DNA of 64,000 bases from assembly GCF_947242115.1 (NCBI RefSeq), contig NC_074719.1, forward strand, positions 34,441,769-34,505,768, read 5' to 3'. A program made the position numbers and the translations under genes. This document shows, in pieces, positions 1 to 12,288 of this stretch (position 1 is its first letter; each line of letters begins with the position of its first letter). Under the pieces are notes generated by a model. The model did no database searches and was not told the origin of the DNA. It worked only from the letters and a program-made list of their open reading frames with translations. The stretch comes from Biomphalaria glabrata. Its lineage: Eukaryota; Mollusca; Gastropoda; Planorbidae.

Positions 1-3000
1 CTATACCGTCTACTCTGTACATTTGGTGGCGCAGTGACTATACCGTCTATTCTGTACATTTGGTGGCGCAGTGACTATACCGTCTATTCTGTACATTTGG
101 TGGCGCAGTGACTATACCGTCTATTCTGTACATTTGGTGGCGCAGTGACTATACCGTCTATTCTGTACATTTGGTGGCGCAGTGACTATACCGTCTATTC
201 TGTACATTTGGTGGCGCAGTGACTATACCGTCTATTCTGTACATTTGGTGGCGCAGTGACTATACCGTCTATTCTGTACATTTGGTGGCGCAGTGACTAT
301 ACCGTCTATTCTGTACATTTGGAGGCGCAGTGACTATACCGTCTATTCTGTACATTTGGTGGCGCAGTGACTATACCGTCTATTCTGTACATTTGGAGGC
401 GCAGTGACTATACCGTCTATTCTGTACATTTGGAGGCGCAGTGACTATACCGTCTATTCTGTACATTTGGTGGCGCAGTGACTATACCGTCTATTCTGTA
501 CATTTGGAGGCGCAGTGACTATACCGTCTATTCTGTACATTTGGTGGCGCAGTGACTATACCGTCTATTCTGTACATTTGGAGGCGCAGTGACTATACCG
601 TCTATTCTGTACATTTGGTGGCGCAGTGACTATACCGTCTATTCTGTACATTTGGAGGCGCAGTGACTATACCGTCTATTCTGTACATTTGGTGGCGCAG
701 TGACTATACCGTCTATTCTGTACATTTGGTGGCGCAGTGACTATACCGTCTATTCTGTACATTTGGTGGCGCAGTGACTATACCGTCTATTCTGTACATT
801 TGGTGGCGCAGTGACTATACCGTCTGTTCTGTACATTTGGTGGCGCAGTGACTATACCGTCTGTTCTGTACATTTGGTGGCGCAGTGACTATACCGTCTG
901 TTCTGTACATTTGGTGGCGCAGTGACTATACCGTCTATTCTGTACATTTGGTGGCGCAGTGACTATACCGTCTATTCTGTACATTTGGTGGCGCAGTGAC
1001 TATACCGTCTATTCTGTACATTTGGTGGCGCAGTGACTATACCGTCTATTCTGTACATTTGGTGGCGCAGTGACTATACCGTCTATTCTGTACATTTGGT
1101 GGCGCAGTGACTATACCGTCTATTCTGTACATTTGGTGGCGCAGTGACTATACCGTCTATTCTGTACATTTGGTGGCGCAGTGACTATACCGTCTATTCT
1201 GTACATTTGGTGGCGCAGTGACTATACCGTCTATTCTGTACATTTGGTGGCGCAGTGACTATACCGTCTATTCTGTACATTTGGTGGCGCAGTGACTATA
1301 CCGTCTATTCTGTACATTTGGTGGCGCAGTGACTATACCGTCTATTCTGTACATTTGGTGGCGCAGTGACTATACCGTCTATTCTGTACATTTGGTGGCG
1401 CAGTGACTATACCGTCTATTCTGTACATTTGGTGGCGCAGTGACTATACCGTCTATTCTGTACATTTGGTGGCGCAGTGACTATACCGTCTATTCTGTAC
1501 ATTTGGTGGCGCAGTGACTATACCGTCTATTCTGTACATTTGGTGGCGCAGTGACTATACCGTCTATTCTGTACATTTGGTGGCGCAGTGACTATACCGT
1601 CTATTCTGTACATTTGGTGGCGCAGTGACTATACCGTCTATTCTGTACATTTGGTGGCGCAGTGACTATACCGTCTATTCTGTACATTTGGTGGCGCAGT
1701 GACTATACCGTCTATTCTGTACATTTGGTGGCGCAGTGACTATACCGTCTATTCTGTACATTTGGTGGCGCAGTGACTATACCGTCTATTCTGTACATTT
1801 GGTGGCGCAGTGACTATACCGTCTATTCTGTACATTTGGTGGCGCAGTGACTATACCGTCTATTCTGTACATTTGGTGGCGCAGTGACTATACCGTCTAT
1901 TCTGTACATTTGGTGGCGCAGTGACTATACCGTCTATTCTGTACATTTGGTGGCGCAGTGACTATACCGTCTATTCTGTACATTTGGTGGCGCAGTGACT
2001 ATACCGTCTATTCTGTACATTTGGTGGCGCAGTGACTATACCGTCTATTCTGTACATTTGGTGGCGCAGTGACTATACCGTCTATTCTGTACATTTGGTG
2101 GCGCAGTGACTATACCGTCTATTCTGTACATTTGGTGGCGCAGTGACTATACCGTCTATTCTGTACATTTGGTGGCGCAGTGACTATACCGTCTATTCTG
2201 TACATTTGGTGGCGCAGTGACTATACCGTCTATTCTGTACATTTGGTGGCGCAGTGACTATACCGTCTATTCTGTACATTTGGTGGCGCAGTGACTATAC
2301 CGTCTATTCTGTACATTTGGTGGCGCAGTGACTATACCGTCTATTCTGTACATTTGGTGGCGCAGTGACTATACCGTCTATTCTGTACATTTGGTGGCGC
2401 AGTGACTATACCGTCTATTCTGTACATTTGGTGGCGCAGTGACTATACCGTCTATTCTGTACATTTGGTGGCGCAGTGACTATACCGTCTATTCTGTACA
2501 TTTGGTGGCGCAGTGACTATACCGTCTATTCTGTACATTTGGTGGCGCAGTGACTATACCGTCTATTCTGTACATTTGGTGGCGCAGTGACTATACCGTC
2601 TATTCTGTACATTTGGTGGCGCAGTGACTATACCGTCTATTCTGTACATTTGGTGGCGCAGTGACTATACCGTCTATTCTGTACATTTGGTGGCGCAGTG
2701 ACTATACCGTCTATTCTGTACATTTGGTGGCGCAGTGACTATACCGTCTATTCTGTACATTTGGTGGCGCAGTGACTATACCGTCTATTCTGTACATTTG
2801 GTGGCGCAGTGACTATACCGTCTATTCTGTAAATTTGGTGGCGCAGTGACTATACCGTCTATTCTGTACATTTGGTGGCGCAGTGACTATACCGTCTATT
2901 CTGTACATTTGGTGGCGCAGTGACTATACCGTCTATTCTGTACATTTGGTGGCGCAGTGACTATACCGTCTATTCTGTACATTTGGTGGCGCAGTGACTA

Positions 3001-4332
3001 TACCGTCTATTCTGTACATTTGGTGGCGCAGTGACTATACCGTCTATTCTGTACATTTGGTGGCGCAGTGACTATACCGTCTATTCTGTACATTTGGTGG
3101 CGCAGTGACTATACCGTCTATTCTGTACATTTGGTGGCGCAGTGACTATACCGTCTATTCTGTACATTTGGTGGCGCAGTGACTATACCGTCTATTCTGT
3201 ACATTTGGTGGCGCAGTGACTATACCGTCTATTCTGTAAATTTGGTGGCGCAGTGACTATACCGTCTATTCTGTACATTTGGTGGCGCAGTGACTATACC
3301 GTCTATTCTGTACATTTGGTGGCGCAGTGACTATACCGTCTATTCTGTAAATTTGGTGGCGCAGTGACTATACCGTCTATTCTGTACATTTGGTGGCGCA
3401 GTGACTATACCGTCTATTCTGTACATTTGGTGGCGCAGTGACTATACCGTCTGTTCTGTACATTTGGTGGCGCAGTGACTATACCGTCTGTTCTGTACAT
3501 TTGGTGGCGCAGTGACTATACCGTCTATTCTGTAAATTTGGTGGCGCAGTGACTATACCGTCTATTCTGTACATTTGGTGGCGCAGTGACTATACCGTCT
3601 ATTCTGTACATTTGGTGGCGCAGTGACTATACCGTCTATTCTGTACATTTGGTGGCGCAGTGACTATACCGTCTATTCTGTACATTTGGTGGCGCAGTGA
3701 CTATACCGTCTATTCTGTACATTTGGTGGCGCAGTGACTATACCGTCTATTCTGTACATTTGGTGGCGCAGTGACTATACCGTCTATTCTGTACATTTGG
3801 TGGCGCAGTGACTATACCGTCTGTTCTGTACATTTGGTGGCGCAGTGACTATACCGTCTATTCTGTACATTTGGAGGCGCAGTGACTATACCGTCTATTC
3901 TGTACATTTGGTGGCGCAGTGACTATACCGTCTGTTCTGTACATTTGGTGGCGCAGTGACTATACCGTCTATTCTGTACATTTGGTGGCGCAGTGACTAT
4001 ACCGTCTATTCTGTACATTTGGTGGCGCAGTGACTATACCGTCTATTCTGTACATTTGGTGGCGCAGTGACTATACCGTCTATTCTGTACATTTGGTGGC
4101 GCAGTGACTATACCGTCTATTCTGTACATTTGGTGGCGCAGTGACTATACCGTCTATTCTGTACATTTGGTGGCGCAGTGACTATACCGTCTATTCTGTA
4201 CATTTGGTGGCGCAGTGACTATACCGTCTATTCTGTAAATTTGGTGGCGCAGTGACTATACCGTCTATTCTGTACATTTGGAGGCGCAGTGACTATACCG
4301 TCTGTTCTGTACATTTGGAGGCGCAGTGACTA
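1..4332. repeat. 37-bp minisatellite, about 117 copies
   Basis: This is a near-perfect tandem array with a 37-bp unit. Each unit contains ATTCTGTACATTTGG followed by (T/A)GGCGCAGTGACTA and then TACCGTCT. It starts at or before the window edge and ends where the last unit runs directly into a SINE. Most copies are identical by eye. The variants are GGAGGCG instead of GGTGGCG (mainly about 320-660 and again near the right end), TGTTCTG instead of TATTCTG (about 826-905 and several after 3440) and GTAAATT instead of GTACATT (a few after 2820). The period is not a multiple of 3 and no long frame is open, so it is not coding. The low divergence implies recent amplification. Confidence 0.98.
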
Positions 4333-4550
4333 AGCGTTAAAGCACTTGGCTTCCAAACCGGGTTTCAAATCCTGGTGTAGACTGTTTTTTTTTTAATTTC
4401 AGGATGTTTGTGTTTCTCTGAGTCCATCTAGCTCTAATGGGTTGGTCATTGTGCTGGCCACATGACACCCTTGTTAACCGTAGGCCACTGAAATAGATGA
4501 CCTTTACATCATCTGCCCTATAGCCCACAAGGACTGAAAGTTTGTTTTTT
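4319..4550 (+). mobile_element. tRNA-derived SINE, family 1, copy A
   Basis: The head (AGGCGCAGTGACTAAGCG, then a tRNA-like segment with a degraded B box near GTTTCAAATCC) and the tail (CTCTAATGG, CATGACACCCTTG, GACCTTTACATCATCTGCC) match the second copy at 5013-5275. It is flanked by a target-site duplication: TTCTGTACATTTGG at 4305-4318 and ATTCTGTACATTTGG at 4551-4565. The left duplicate and the first 14 bases of this SINE are also the body of the 37-bp unit that fills the sequence to its left. The A and B boxes are worn, so it is probably not transcribed. Confidence 0.85.
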
Positions 4551-4590
4551 ATTCTGTACATTTGGTTCATTTATTTATACTGTCAGCTTA

Positions 4591-4960
4591 TTAGCGGCCC
4601 CAGAAAGGGGAAAAGACGCCAATAGTTTTGGGTGAAATGTCTGTGCGTCTGTTCGTCTGTCCGTCCGTCCCGTTTAGATCTCGTAAACTAGAAAAGATAG
4701 TAAAAATCCGACATCACAATATTTTAGACCATTCAAAGTTCTGATGCAACGGCAATTTTTTTTTTTTCAAAGCGAAAAATCTCATTTTTTAAATCAGTTA
4801 TGCAAGCAGTTTTTTTAAAGAGAAAAAGCTAATTAGTAAGCATTATAATTTAGAACTAATTTAAAACGAATAGCAATCTTGTTAATTTCATATTCCTGAA
4901 CTTTTTTTTATAGCGGGAATGTTTTTTTTTTTTTTTTTTTTTGAGGATTCGAATAAGAGA
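4591..4960 (-). mobile_element. Dispersed repeat with hairpin end (Helitron-like terminus?), copy 1
   Basis: It starts TTAGCGGCCCCAGAAAGGGG, continues through a run of TCTGTCCGTC motifs and AGATCTCGTAAACTAG, and fades into T-rich sequence. The same opening occurs at 61674 and 63908, and in reverse complement ending at 41213. Read on the minus strand, each copy ends in a CCCC-loop-GGGG hairpin followed by CCGCTAA, which fits a Helitron 3' end (hairpin plus CTRR). The base after CTAA is not always T, so the class is an inference. The opposite end was not located. Confidence 0.5.
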
Positions 4961-5012
4961 TTGAGCCTATTCAAAACAATTACATCAATTATAAGACTTC
5001 AGTTAGGCCAGT

Positions 5013-5275
5013 AGAGGCGAGATAGCTGAGCGGTAAAGCGCTTTGCTTCCGAACCAGGGGTCCCGGCTTCGAATCCTGGTGAAGACTGGGATTTTCAACT
5101 TCGGAATCCTTGGGCGCCTCTGAGTCCACCAAGCTCTAATGGATACCTGACATTAATTGGGGAAAAGTAAAGGCGGTTGATCGTTGTGCTGGCTACATGA
5201 CACCCTTGTAGGCCACAAAAACAGATGAGCTTTACATCATCTGCATTATAGACCACAATGTCTGAAAGGGGAACT
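5013..5275 (+). mobile_element. tRNA-derived SINE, family 1, copy B
   Basis: This copy has a clear pol III promoter: A box TAGCTGAGCGG near 5024 and B box GCTTCGAATCC near 5074, both in a tRNA-like head. The unrelated body and tail contain CTCTAATGG, TGGCTACATGACACCC and CTTTACATCATCTGC. It is the better-preserved copy and shows that copy A at 4319 is the same family. Tail-only pieces of the family lie at 20100-20145 (reverse) and about 55640-55675. Confidence 0.85.
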
Positions 5276-5319
5276 AATTAGGCCAGGTTCACATCTAAAT
5301 TTACATTAACTTACTTATC

Positions 5320-5520
5320 CTTTGATCTGCTGGAACGTTGGGGCACTACACAAGATTTGTCAACCTTCTTTCTCCATTCTTATCTGTCATTGGTTTTTGA
5401 TATAATTTCATTCGGATGTTTTTTCTGAAAATATTGAAGCCTGCCTGGTTGGACCACTTCGGGGGCCGATTTTAAGTTTGTGTTTCCACACAAACTGTCT
5501 TTATAACCTTGTTATTAATA
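5320..5520 (-). mobile_element. LINE 3'-end remnant (copy of the 45515 repeat)
   Basis: This is the reverse complement of 45515-45722 over most of its length (shared CAGTTTGTGTGGAAAC, AAATCGGCCCCCGAAGTGG and TGGAGAAAGAAGGTTGAC). A worn copy lies at 61105-61230. The end reading GGAGAAAGAAGGTTGACAAA and GTGCCCCAACG matches the C-terminal codons of the LINE at 49690-51075 (EEWRKTADKYCLVPQRS), so it is probably the 3' end of a related LINE or a SINE sharing that tail. Confidence 0.65.
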
Positions 5521-5524
5521 TTAT

Positions 5525-5870
5525 TTCATCATCATCTTTCCTTTGCGTTGCTCATGGAACATAAGATCTTAGTTAAGACACGCCACTCTACATAGTCTTC
5601 CAGGTCTTTCATGTCCTCTGGGCTTCATCCAGTACACTGCGTTACCACGCTCTTTTTGGTCTTCTATTACATCTTGTGCCCTTGCGGTTCCACTTTAAGG
5701 CCTTTCTAGCTCTGTTGTTGTTACCTTTTCTAATACCAATCCATCTCCACTTTCTCTCTAAGATCTGCACCTCTATATTTCTCTGTCCACACATCTCCCA
5801 CAGTTTGGTGTTTTCTAATTTGTCTTGTACCTGTTAGATATTTCTCCGACTTCTGTCAGGAAGATAGAAA
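5525..5870 (-). mobile_element. LINE reverse-transcriptase C-terminal remnant
   Basis: On the minus strand, broken frames read LRERKWRWIG, KALKWNRKGTRC and DEAQRT with TWKTM. This is the usual C-terminal end of LINE polyproteins (RKWRWIGH, then KALxWNPQGxRxRGRPKxTW). It is a short, decayed 3' piece that is neither functional nor complete. It belongs to a different LINE family from the one at 49690. Confidence 0.6.
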
Positions 5871-6169
5871 CTACTTATTGTAGCAGCGAATGACGCCCAG
5901 GGGTGTTTCATTGAACATAACATAATCTTGTTTACATAGGAAAAATATATAAGAAATTTTAAATGTACTCTATAAATTGCAATTTGGATCAGTTCAACAG
6001 TTTTACAAATTTACATAAAAAAACGGTATTTGAATACAGTACAGAATACAACATATATTCTACTCAACATCCAAATTTATCATCATCTATGTAGTAATTG
6101 AGTGTTTTTCAGGAAACAAATGTATCAACTCATCAAATGCTTATCACGCAACAATCTCTAGATTCTCAC

Positions 6170-6800
6170 ATCTCGAGTCATCTCAACTCTAACTTCCTAA
6201 CAATACAGTCATATTCAATATAGTCAAGGGTTTCATCTGTCACTAGTCCAGCCAGAACTTCAAATTTATTTTTAACCACACAATTAAAGAGTTCCTTGTT
6301 TTTCTCGCTCTTCAAGTACTCAGGGTTGAATTTGTAGTGTGGTCTGTCTGAAAATTCCTTAAAGGATTTAAGTTTGATCCTCACTGTTGCTATTAGCAGA
6401 TGATGATCAGAAGCTACATCTGCTCCTCGTCTCACCCTAACATCAAGGAGACTTCTCCTACATTTCCAAGAGATTTCAAAATGGTCACTTTGGTTTTCCA
6501 TTTTATCAAGCGGGGAAGTGCAGGTTGTCTTGTGTAGTGTTTTGTGTGAAAAGTTGTTTTTTTTCTAGGATAAGATCAATAATTGCGCAGAAATTGCATG
6601 AACCTGTACTATGTTTTCCCAGCATTGTTTGTACATATCTTTGCATTCAAGTCAATCATAATAAGCTTTATATCCTTATAGGTGTTTGTTCTAGTACAAA
6701 TTGCAGAGTATTATAAAATATTTGCTCCTCTTCTTCTGGTGCTGCATAGCACTGGATGATGTTTTTCTTCCCTTTGCATTAAACCTGGCTGACACGAGTT
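6170..6800 (-). mobile_element. LINE endonuclease-domain remnant 1
   Basis: On the minus strand, from 6770 down, I read NIIQCYAAPEEEEQ, FYNTLQ and, after a decayed stretch, SWKCRRSLLDVRVRRGADV followed by ASDHHLLIATVRIKLK (frame open 6501-6178). This is the C-terminal half of an apurinic-type (APE) endonuclease, including the SDHHLL motif that carries the catalytic Asp-His pair. The reverse transcriptase is absent here. The clade is uncertain. Confidence 0.75.
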
Positions 6801-6839
6801 GCAAGGAAACTGGCTCCGATTCAAGAGTTCTTTACGAAT

Positions 6840-7560
6840 TGTTTGGCTCACTTTAGTTAAGCACAGGAAATATCTATTTTATGGGATATTTAGAATTCCT
6901 TTTTAATCTGCGTGTTATTGAGCTTGTCTATGTTAAATTTTTATAATTTGTTTATTTTTGTTTTATTGTTGGCCAACTTTATTTTCAGTTTGTCAGCAAC
7001 TAGGTAGTGGTCTGAGCCAATTATCTGCTCCGTTTGGCTTATTTCATACAGCAATGTGCTTTTCCAGTTGCTACGTATGGGAATGTGGTCGATCTGGTTC
7101 TCTTATTGTCTGTTGAGACCCATTTTATATTGTGGCATTTTATGTGGGGGAAAATGCTGCCTCCTATCACCAGTTCATTGAATGCGCAGAAGGCTGCAAA
7201 CATTTTCCCATTTTCATGTAAGCTGCCAGTTCATGGGCGCCAATATTTTACTATTTCTCTCTCTTGTCACTTTCCACTTTGACATTCAAGTCTCCCATAA
7301 CGATTACAACACTTCTAAAAGGTATTTTGTTAACTCTACTTGCAGCTGGTCATAAAATGTATATTTGGCAGTATCACTTGGAAGGTTGGTGAAAGCATAG
7401 CGCATTATGATGTGAACATTTTTATTGAAATTAGATAAAAAATGTGACTCTAATTTTTCTTTCTGAAACTGGTTCCCATTTTAAATTAATTTTAATAGCT
7501 TCCTTGTTTTGTGGTATTACTCACCATTATCATGAAAATCTTTTTTTTTATTTCTAGAGA
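6840..7560 (-). mobile_element. LINE endonuclease-domain remnant 2
   Basis: The minus strand encodes VMGDLN near 7300 and then ENQIDHIPIRSNWKSTL and GSDHYLVADKLKIKL near 7130-6970. These are the central (GDLN) and C-terminal (SDHYLV) motifs of an APE endonuclease. The residues differ clearly from the neighbour at 6170-6800, so two different LINE families lie side by side in the same orientation. Frames are broken throughout. Confidence 0.7.
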
Positions 7561-8565
7561 TAAATGTTTCTCTTGATTGCAGTCTTGTTTCTCCAAAAGT
7601 GTTCCATCAATTCTTTGGCAACTTGTGCACATCTACCTGACCAGTAGAGTACAGACATTCCAAGTAAAATTATGTCTTCTAAATAAGGAATTGTTTTCGT
7701 TTTTATCAGTTTTAGTTTACAGTTTACAGGATTCGTTCAACTTTACTTTATAAGACTCCTTTGCGGAGCTCTACTCTCAACTCTAACTATGTTTAGTGCT
7801 CGTGTTTTAAATGGTTTCTATAACAGTTTTCAATGAACAGGTTATTAGCCTATCACACAACCCCTACGTCTCTTGGAGAGTGATGCACCTTTTGTAACAT
7901 TATTAACATAAAATATGTATTAATAGGAAACTTTTTTTTTATTCGCAGAAAAAAGATTAGATACACTGATGATAGGAGAAGAATAGAATAGATTTGACGC
8001 TTACATAGACAACATGAAACAGAAAGGAAAGAGCTTGAAAAACTTTTAATAGTTAAACTATCTGACGCCAAATCAAATACAGAGCTAGAAAAAAGCTTAT
8101 TCATCATAACCCTAACCTATATATAATCTATGATCTTAAGCAATCTATATGTCGAAATTGTGACATTTTCGTCAAAAAGAAAAACGCTTCAAACTCTATG
8201 ATACAATGTAAAAAAATTAGCAGCAAATAGCTGCCAAAGCTCGAATCATATTATCAATTCTTACTGGTAATGATTTCAATCTTATTGGTAGACTGACTAG
8301 AGAAAAAAAAAACCAGTAATGCGATAAAAGCAAGTCAAAAGTCAAACACTACACTTAAGTAAAAATGCTTCTTTAAAAGAAATTAGACAAACAAAATTCA
8401 AAAAGTAAATTATTAAATTAAAAAGAATTTACATAAAGGGCCAAGACTAGCTGGATTCAACCTCTAGATATATTTATTATATACCATATTTGTTTATAAT
8501 ACTTTTAAGGTACACAAAGTTGTGAGTTTATATTAGATCTAACTCTTTGTTGCTCTAGAGATGTT
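7561..8565. other. Unassigned AT-rich spacer
   Basis: No coding frame with recognisable content, no RNA gene and no tandem repeat was seen. It is probably worn repeat sequence between the LINE fragments and the T-rich minisatellite. Confidence 0.5.
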
Positions 8566-9430
8566 CCATGGATGCTTTTTTATTTCCATCACCTAAATTT
8601 TGTTTAGTTTTTTATTTTCATCACCTAAATTTTTTTTTTAATTTTCATCACCTAATTTTTTTTTTATTTTCATCACCTAAATTTTGTTTTTTTTTATTGT
8701 CATCACCTAAATTTTGTTTTGTTTTTTATTTTCATCACCTAAATTTTTTTTTTTATTGTCATCACCTAAATTTTTTTTTTATTGTCATCACCTAATTTTT
8801 TTTTTTATTTTCATCACCTAAATTTTGTTTTGTTTTTTTATTTTCATCACCTGAATTTTGTTTTTTTTTATTGTCATCACCTAAATTTTGTTTTGTTTTT
8901 TATTTTCATCATCTAAATTTTGTTGTTTTTTTAATTGTCATCACCTAAATTTTGTTTTTTTTATTGTTATGACCTAACTTTTGTGTTTTTTTTTATTTTC
9001 ATCACATAAATTTTGTTTTTTTTTATTGTCATCACCTAAATTTTTTTTTTTTATTGTCATCACCTAAATTTTGTTTTGTTTTTTATTTTCATCATCTAAA
9101 TTTTGTTGTTTTTTTAATTGTCATCACCTAAATTTTGTTTTTTTTTATTGTTATGACCTAACTTTTGTGTTTTTTTTATTTTCATCACATAAATTTTGTT
9201 TTTTTTTATTGTCATCACCTACATTTTTTTTTATTGTCATCACCTAAATTTTGTTTGTTTTTATTTTCATGACCTAAATTTTGTTGTTTTTTTTATTTTC
9301 ATCACCTAAATTTGTTGTTTTTTTTTATTGTCATCACCTAAATTTTGTTTTTTTTTTATTGTTATCACCTAAATTTTTTTATTTTTTTATTTTCATCACC
9401 TAAATTTTCGTTTTCTTTTTTTTATTTTAA
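8566..9430. repeat. T-rich minisatellite, unit about 28-33 bp
   Basis: About 27 imperfect copies are built on TCATCACCTAAATTTTG plus a variable poly-T run and TATT. The unit length varies because the T run varies. A longer module (GTTATGACCTAACTTTTGTG and neighbours) recurs near 8966 and 9150, pointing to higher-order duplication of several units. The apparent Phe-rich open frame across the start is only the repeat read through. Confidence 0.95.
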
Positions 9431-9559
9431 AGTCAGCTTACTCTGCTTCTATTTTTAAATTGTATCTTTTTGTCTGAGCATGTTGTAAAACGCGGTAGAT
9501 GTCCTCTGAGAAACAAAGATCCTCAAGTTGTTTTGTCAGAGCCAGTGAATGTGTGTTGC

Positions 9560-10110
9560 CAGCTGTCCCTATTACTGACTTCTAAAATACGTCTTAGCCA
9601 TATTTGTTGATTTTGAATTTGAGCGTGTAATTTGCTTTACTTTATATTGAAGAGGTATTTTTTAACTTTAAATCCCGCTGGAGGAGATTGAAACTCAAAA
9701 CGTCCTCATAGAATTTTAAATGTATAATTTGCAAACCCCGCTGGAAAGGGGTTATGAGCACAAAAATCCTCTTTGCTACGCTCATAGAATATGGTGACTG
9801 ATGAAGGGATTGTCAAGAGAGGGTTTTAAAATCAAAATCTTTTTTAGCTATTCTCTTGGAATTTTGGGATTGTTTGCTTTTTTTTGTTTTTGTTTTATAG
9901 AAAAGGGGAATTTAACTGCATAACCCCCTGGTAGGGGGTTTCAAACTCAAAACCTCCTAGGCTGCGCTGTGATGATTTAGTCTTAAAATATTACCTAAAA
10001 TTAACAATATCAAAGCAAATTCAGTCGCTAAATTCCGACCCCTGCCGGGGATTTCATTTCGGGGGGGGGGGGGGGGGGAAGGGAGGGTTTGAACCCCGTA
10101 ATGCAGTACC
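9560..10110 (-). repeat. Composite LINE-tail/internal-repeat element, copy 1 (partial)
   Basis: It contains TAAAATACGTCTTAGCCAT (matching the LINE codons for AQQRWLRRIL on the minus strand) and then three or so degenerate units of about 110-130 bp with CCCCGCTGG, GGTTTCAAACTCAAAACC and CTACGCTCATAGAAT. The same order of parts occurs at 27613-28570 (minus) and 41215-42900 (plus). A run of about 20 G lies at 10062-10080. Confidence 0.65.
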
Positions 10111-10719
10111 TAGTAATACAATAAAAACATAATTCGATGTAAAATGATGTTATATATTTCTAGGATATTATGATTGTAATTTAATACTGAATAATTGTAA
10201 GGATGTTTCCACCGCAGATTTAAAAAAAAAAAAATGAGAACCTTCTTCTTTTCACTGTGTACAATCTGAACATTAGAATCAAGTATGGACATAAAGGAGT
10301 AAATACACATCGTGTTTGAACACAATTGATCCATGTATTAAGTGTAATATAGGAAAGTAATACATACTTATGCTTACCCTTGAAATGTCTATATTATTCT
10401 TCTCCTGGCAAACAATTTATTGGCTTCTAAGTTATTTTTCTTTTCCCATATTTATTGTATGCACTTTGCAGATTTAACTTTAAATTGAAAGCACGCTATA
10501 TCGCTTCAATTTACAATGTAACTGATTATTATGTTGTTAAAAAAAAAAATAAATTAAGCTTATTCCTTACAGTCATTGTTTGTTAGACAACTTTAAAATG
10601 ATTGTCTGTTTGTTTTGAAAGTTATTTGTTTATGACAACTAATAAATAATAAGATTAAGAAACTAAAAAAAAACAGCATAAAATCAACATGTGCTCTATA
10701 TTAGACGACAAAGATCTTC

Positions 10720-10840
10720 TTAAGGAAAATATTTTCCATTTATTCTAGGACAAATTCGTAAAAATGCTTCTTCTTCACAAGTGCTATTAGATAATGCAAT
10801 GAATTGCCTGAGTCAGCTTAAGAAACAGGTGTTAAGCTTT
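10720..10840 (+). mobile_element. LINE 3' terminal remnant (worn)
   Basis: The segment around CTAGGACAAATTCGTAAAAA, CTTCTTCTTCACAAGTGC and TGCAATGAATTGCCTGAG is a diverged copy of 47690-47900, which encodes a LINE C-terminus. It is too worn to translate. Confidence 0.5.
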
Positions 10841-12288
10841 TGGTGAAAATGTTGAGATCGATCACTTTATCAACCCTTATAGATTTAGTTCTCCATAATA
10901 AAAACGTAGGGATTTCGACTACATTAAAAGACCTGTCGACTTCACGAAATATATGTGAATCGTCGGCCATGGTTAGGAAACGGAGGGCAATAAGAAGGGG
11001 CTAAATCAAAAGAAGGCTACAGATAAAAAAAAATGCAACTATTTTAATGATACCAGGTATTGACGTGTGTAAAAAAGAAAATACACAAATAAATGAAGTC
11101 AAATATATAGAATGTATAACGAGAAAGATGTTTTGTTCTCCCCCACCCCCTCTTTTTTTTCTGAGCCGTGCTCTCTCTGTCGCCTCGATAGTTACGTGGG
11201 GTAACTCTAGTCCAACTTGCAGAAATAAAAGAGTTATCCTTACATGACTTTATCATGGTGTCAGACATTGTTGGGCAGTGATGAGAATTATATAGAGAGA
11301 TTGTGAACTGATTTGTACTGATCAACCAAGTTTGCTTTGTTATTGTTAAATGTACTGTTATGTGAACTGCATTGTCATAGTAGTTTAATAGAGTCACATA
11401 AAACGTGTTATATGTTCATTGACTGTAATTTATACAATTGAGTAAAACCAGAATATTACTAAATATTTGTGCTTTAATTTACCCCATACTAATACAAAAA
11501 GCCATAGGAAAGTCGACGGTGATTTGATCAATATATAATTATATTATCATTATTAACGAGACACTATTTATTTTTGTTTAAAACTTACAGTATGTCCTAC
11601 ATTCTTACTGGAAAACATACATGTCGAAACTGTTTTACACAAGCTACGGTACGCAACATTTGGCTCAGCCGATTTGGGGCTCACCGTTTTGGCGCTCACC
11701 TTTTTGGCTCTAGAAGTTTTTACATTACATTTTTTTAAAATGTTCAATTTATTATAGCATGTTAATAAACAAAAATTGCAATAAAGTTTTTGTCCATTTA
11801 ATGATTACATATGCGAACTATGTTACATCAGATTCATACCTTAGACCAATATATTGACATAGTCTACACCTTTCAAATGTTATAGGCGAGGTGTGCGAAA
11901 TGCACATGATCTATTTTTTTAAGCTGATTGCTTATTTATCAAAGTATTAAAGCTTAAATTCGATAGTTTTTTTTTCAAAATATTTATTTTTTAGGATTTT
12001 TTAAATTCAGGGTTATCCTTATTTGCTTAGGGCATGGTAAGGATTTTCTCTAACAGGTCATAGGAGATAATGGTTAAAAATCCCTACAACAATAATTCAG
12101 AAGTGGAGTGCGTGTGAGAACGTTGGCTGCCGGTACGAGTTTGTCAAGACCCCACTCCCACGTTTGAAATTGTCATGTAGAGTTGTGTATCGCACTTGAA
12201 ACACTAGGGCCAGACAAAAACGAACAAGAGCTCCCTTCAACTGGCCTGAATGAACGATGAATACTTCGCATACACCGTTCTGTCTGGC
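10841..12288. other. Unassigned spacer
   Basis: AT-rich sequence without recognisable genes. The overlapping open frames near 11044-11397 on both strands show no domain or codon pattern. The last 280 bases before the 13-bp array are less AT-rich and, like 15309-15660 on the other side of the array, may belong to one element that the array expanded within. Confidence 0.4.

Noticed and set aside
1-4332. Possible CRISPR-like or regularly spaced array
   Set aside because: The units are contiguous without variable spacers and the sequence is eukaryotic. It is a minisatellite.
11044-11397. Overlapping frames on both strands
   Set aside because: Low-complexity content and no similarity to any known motif. 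Open by chance in AT-rich DNA.
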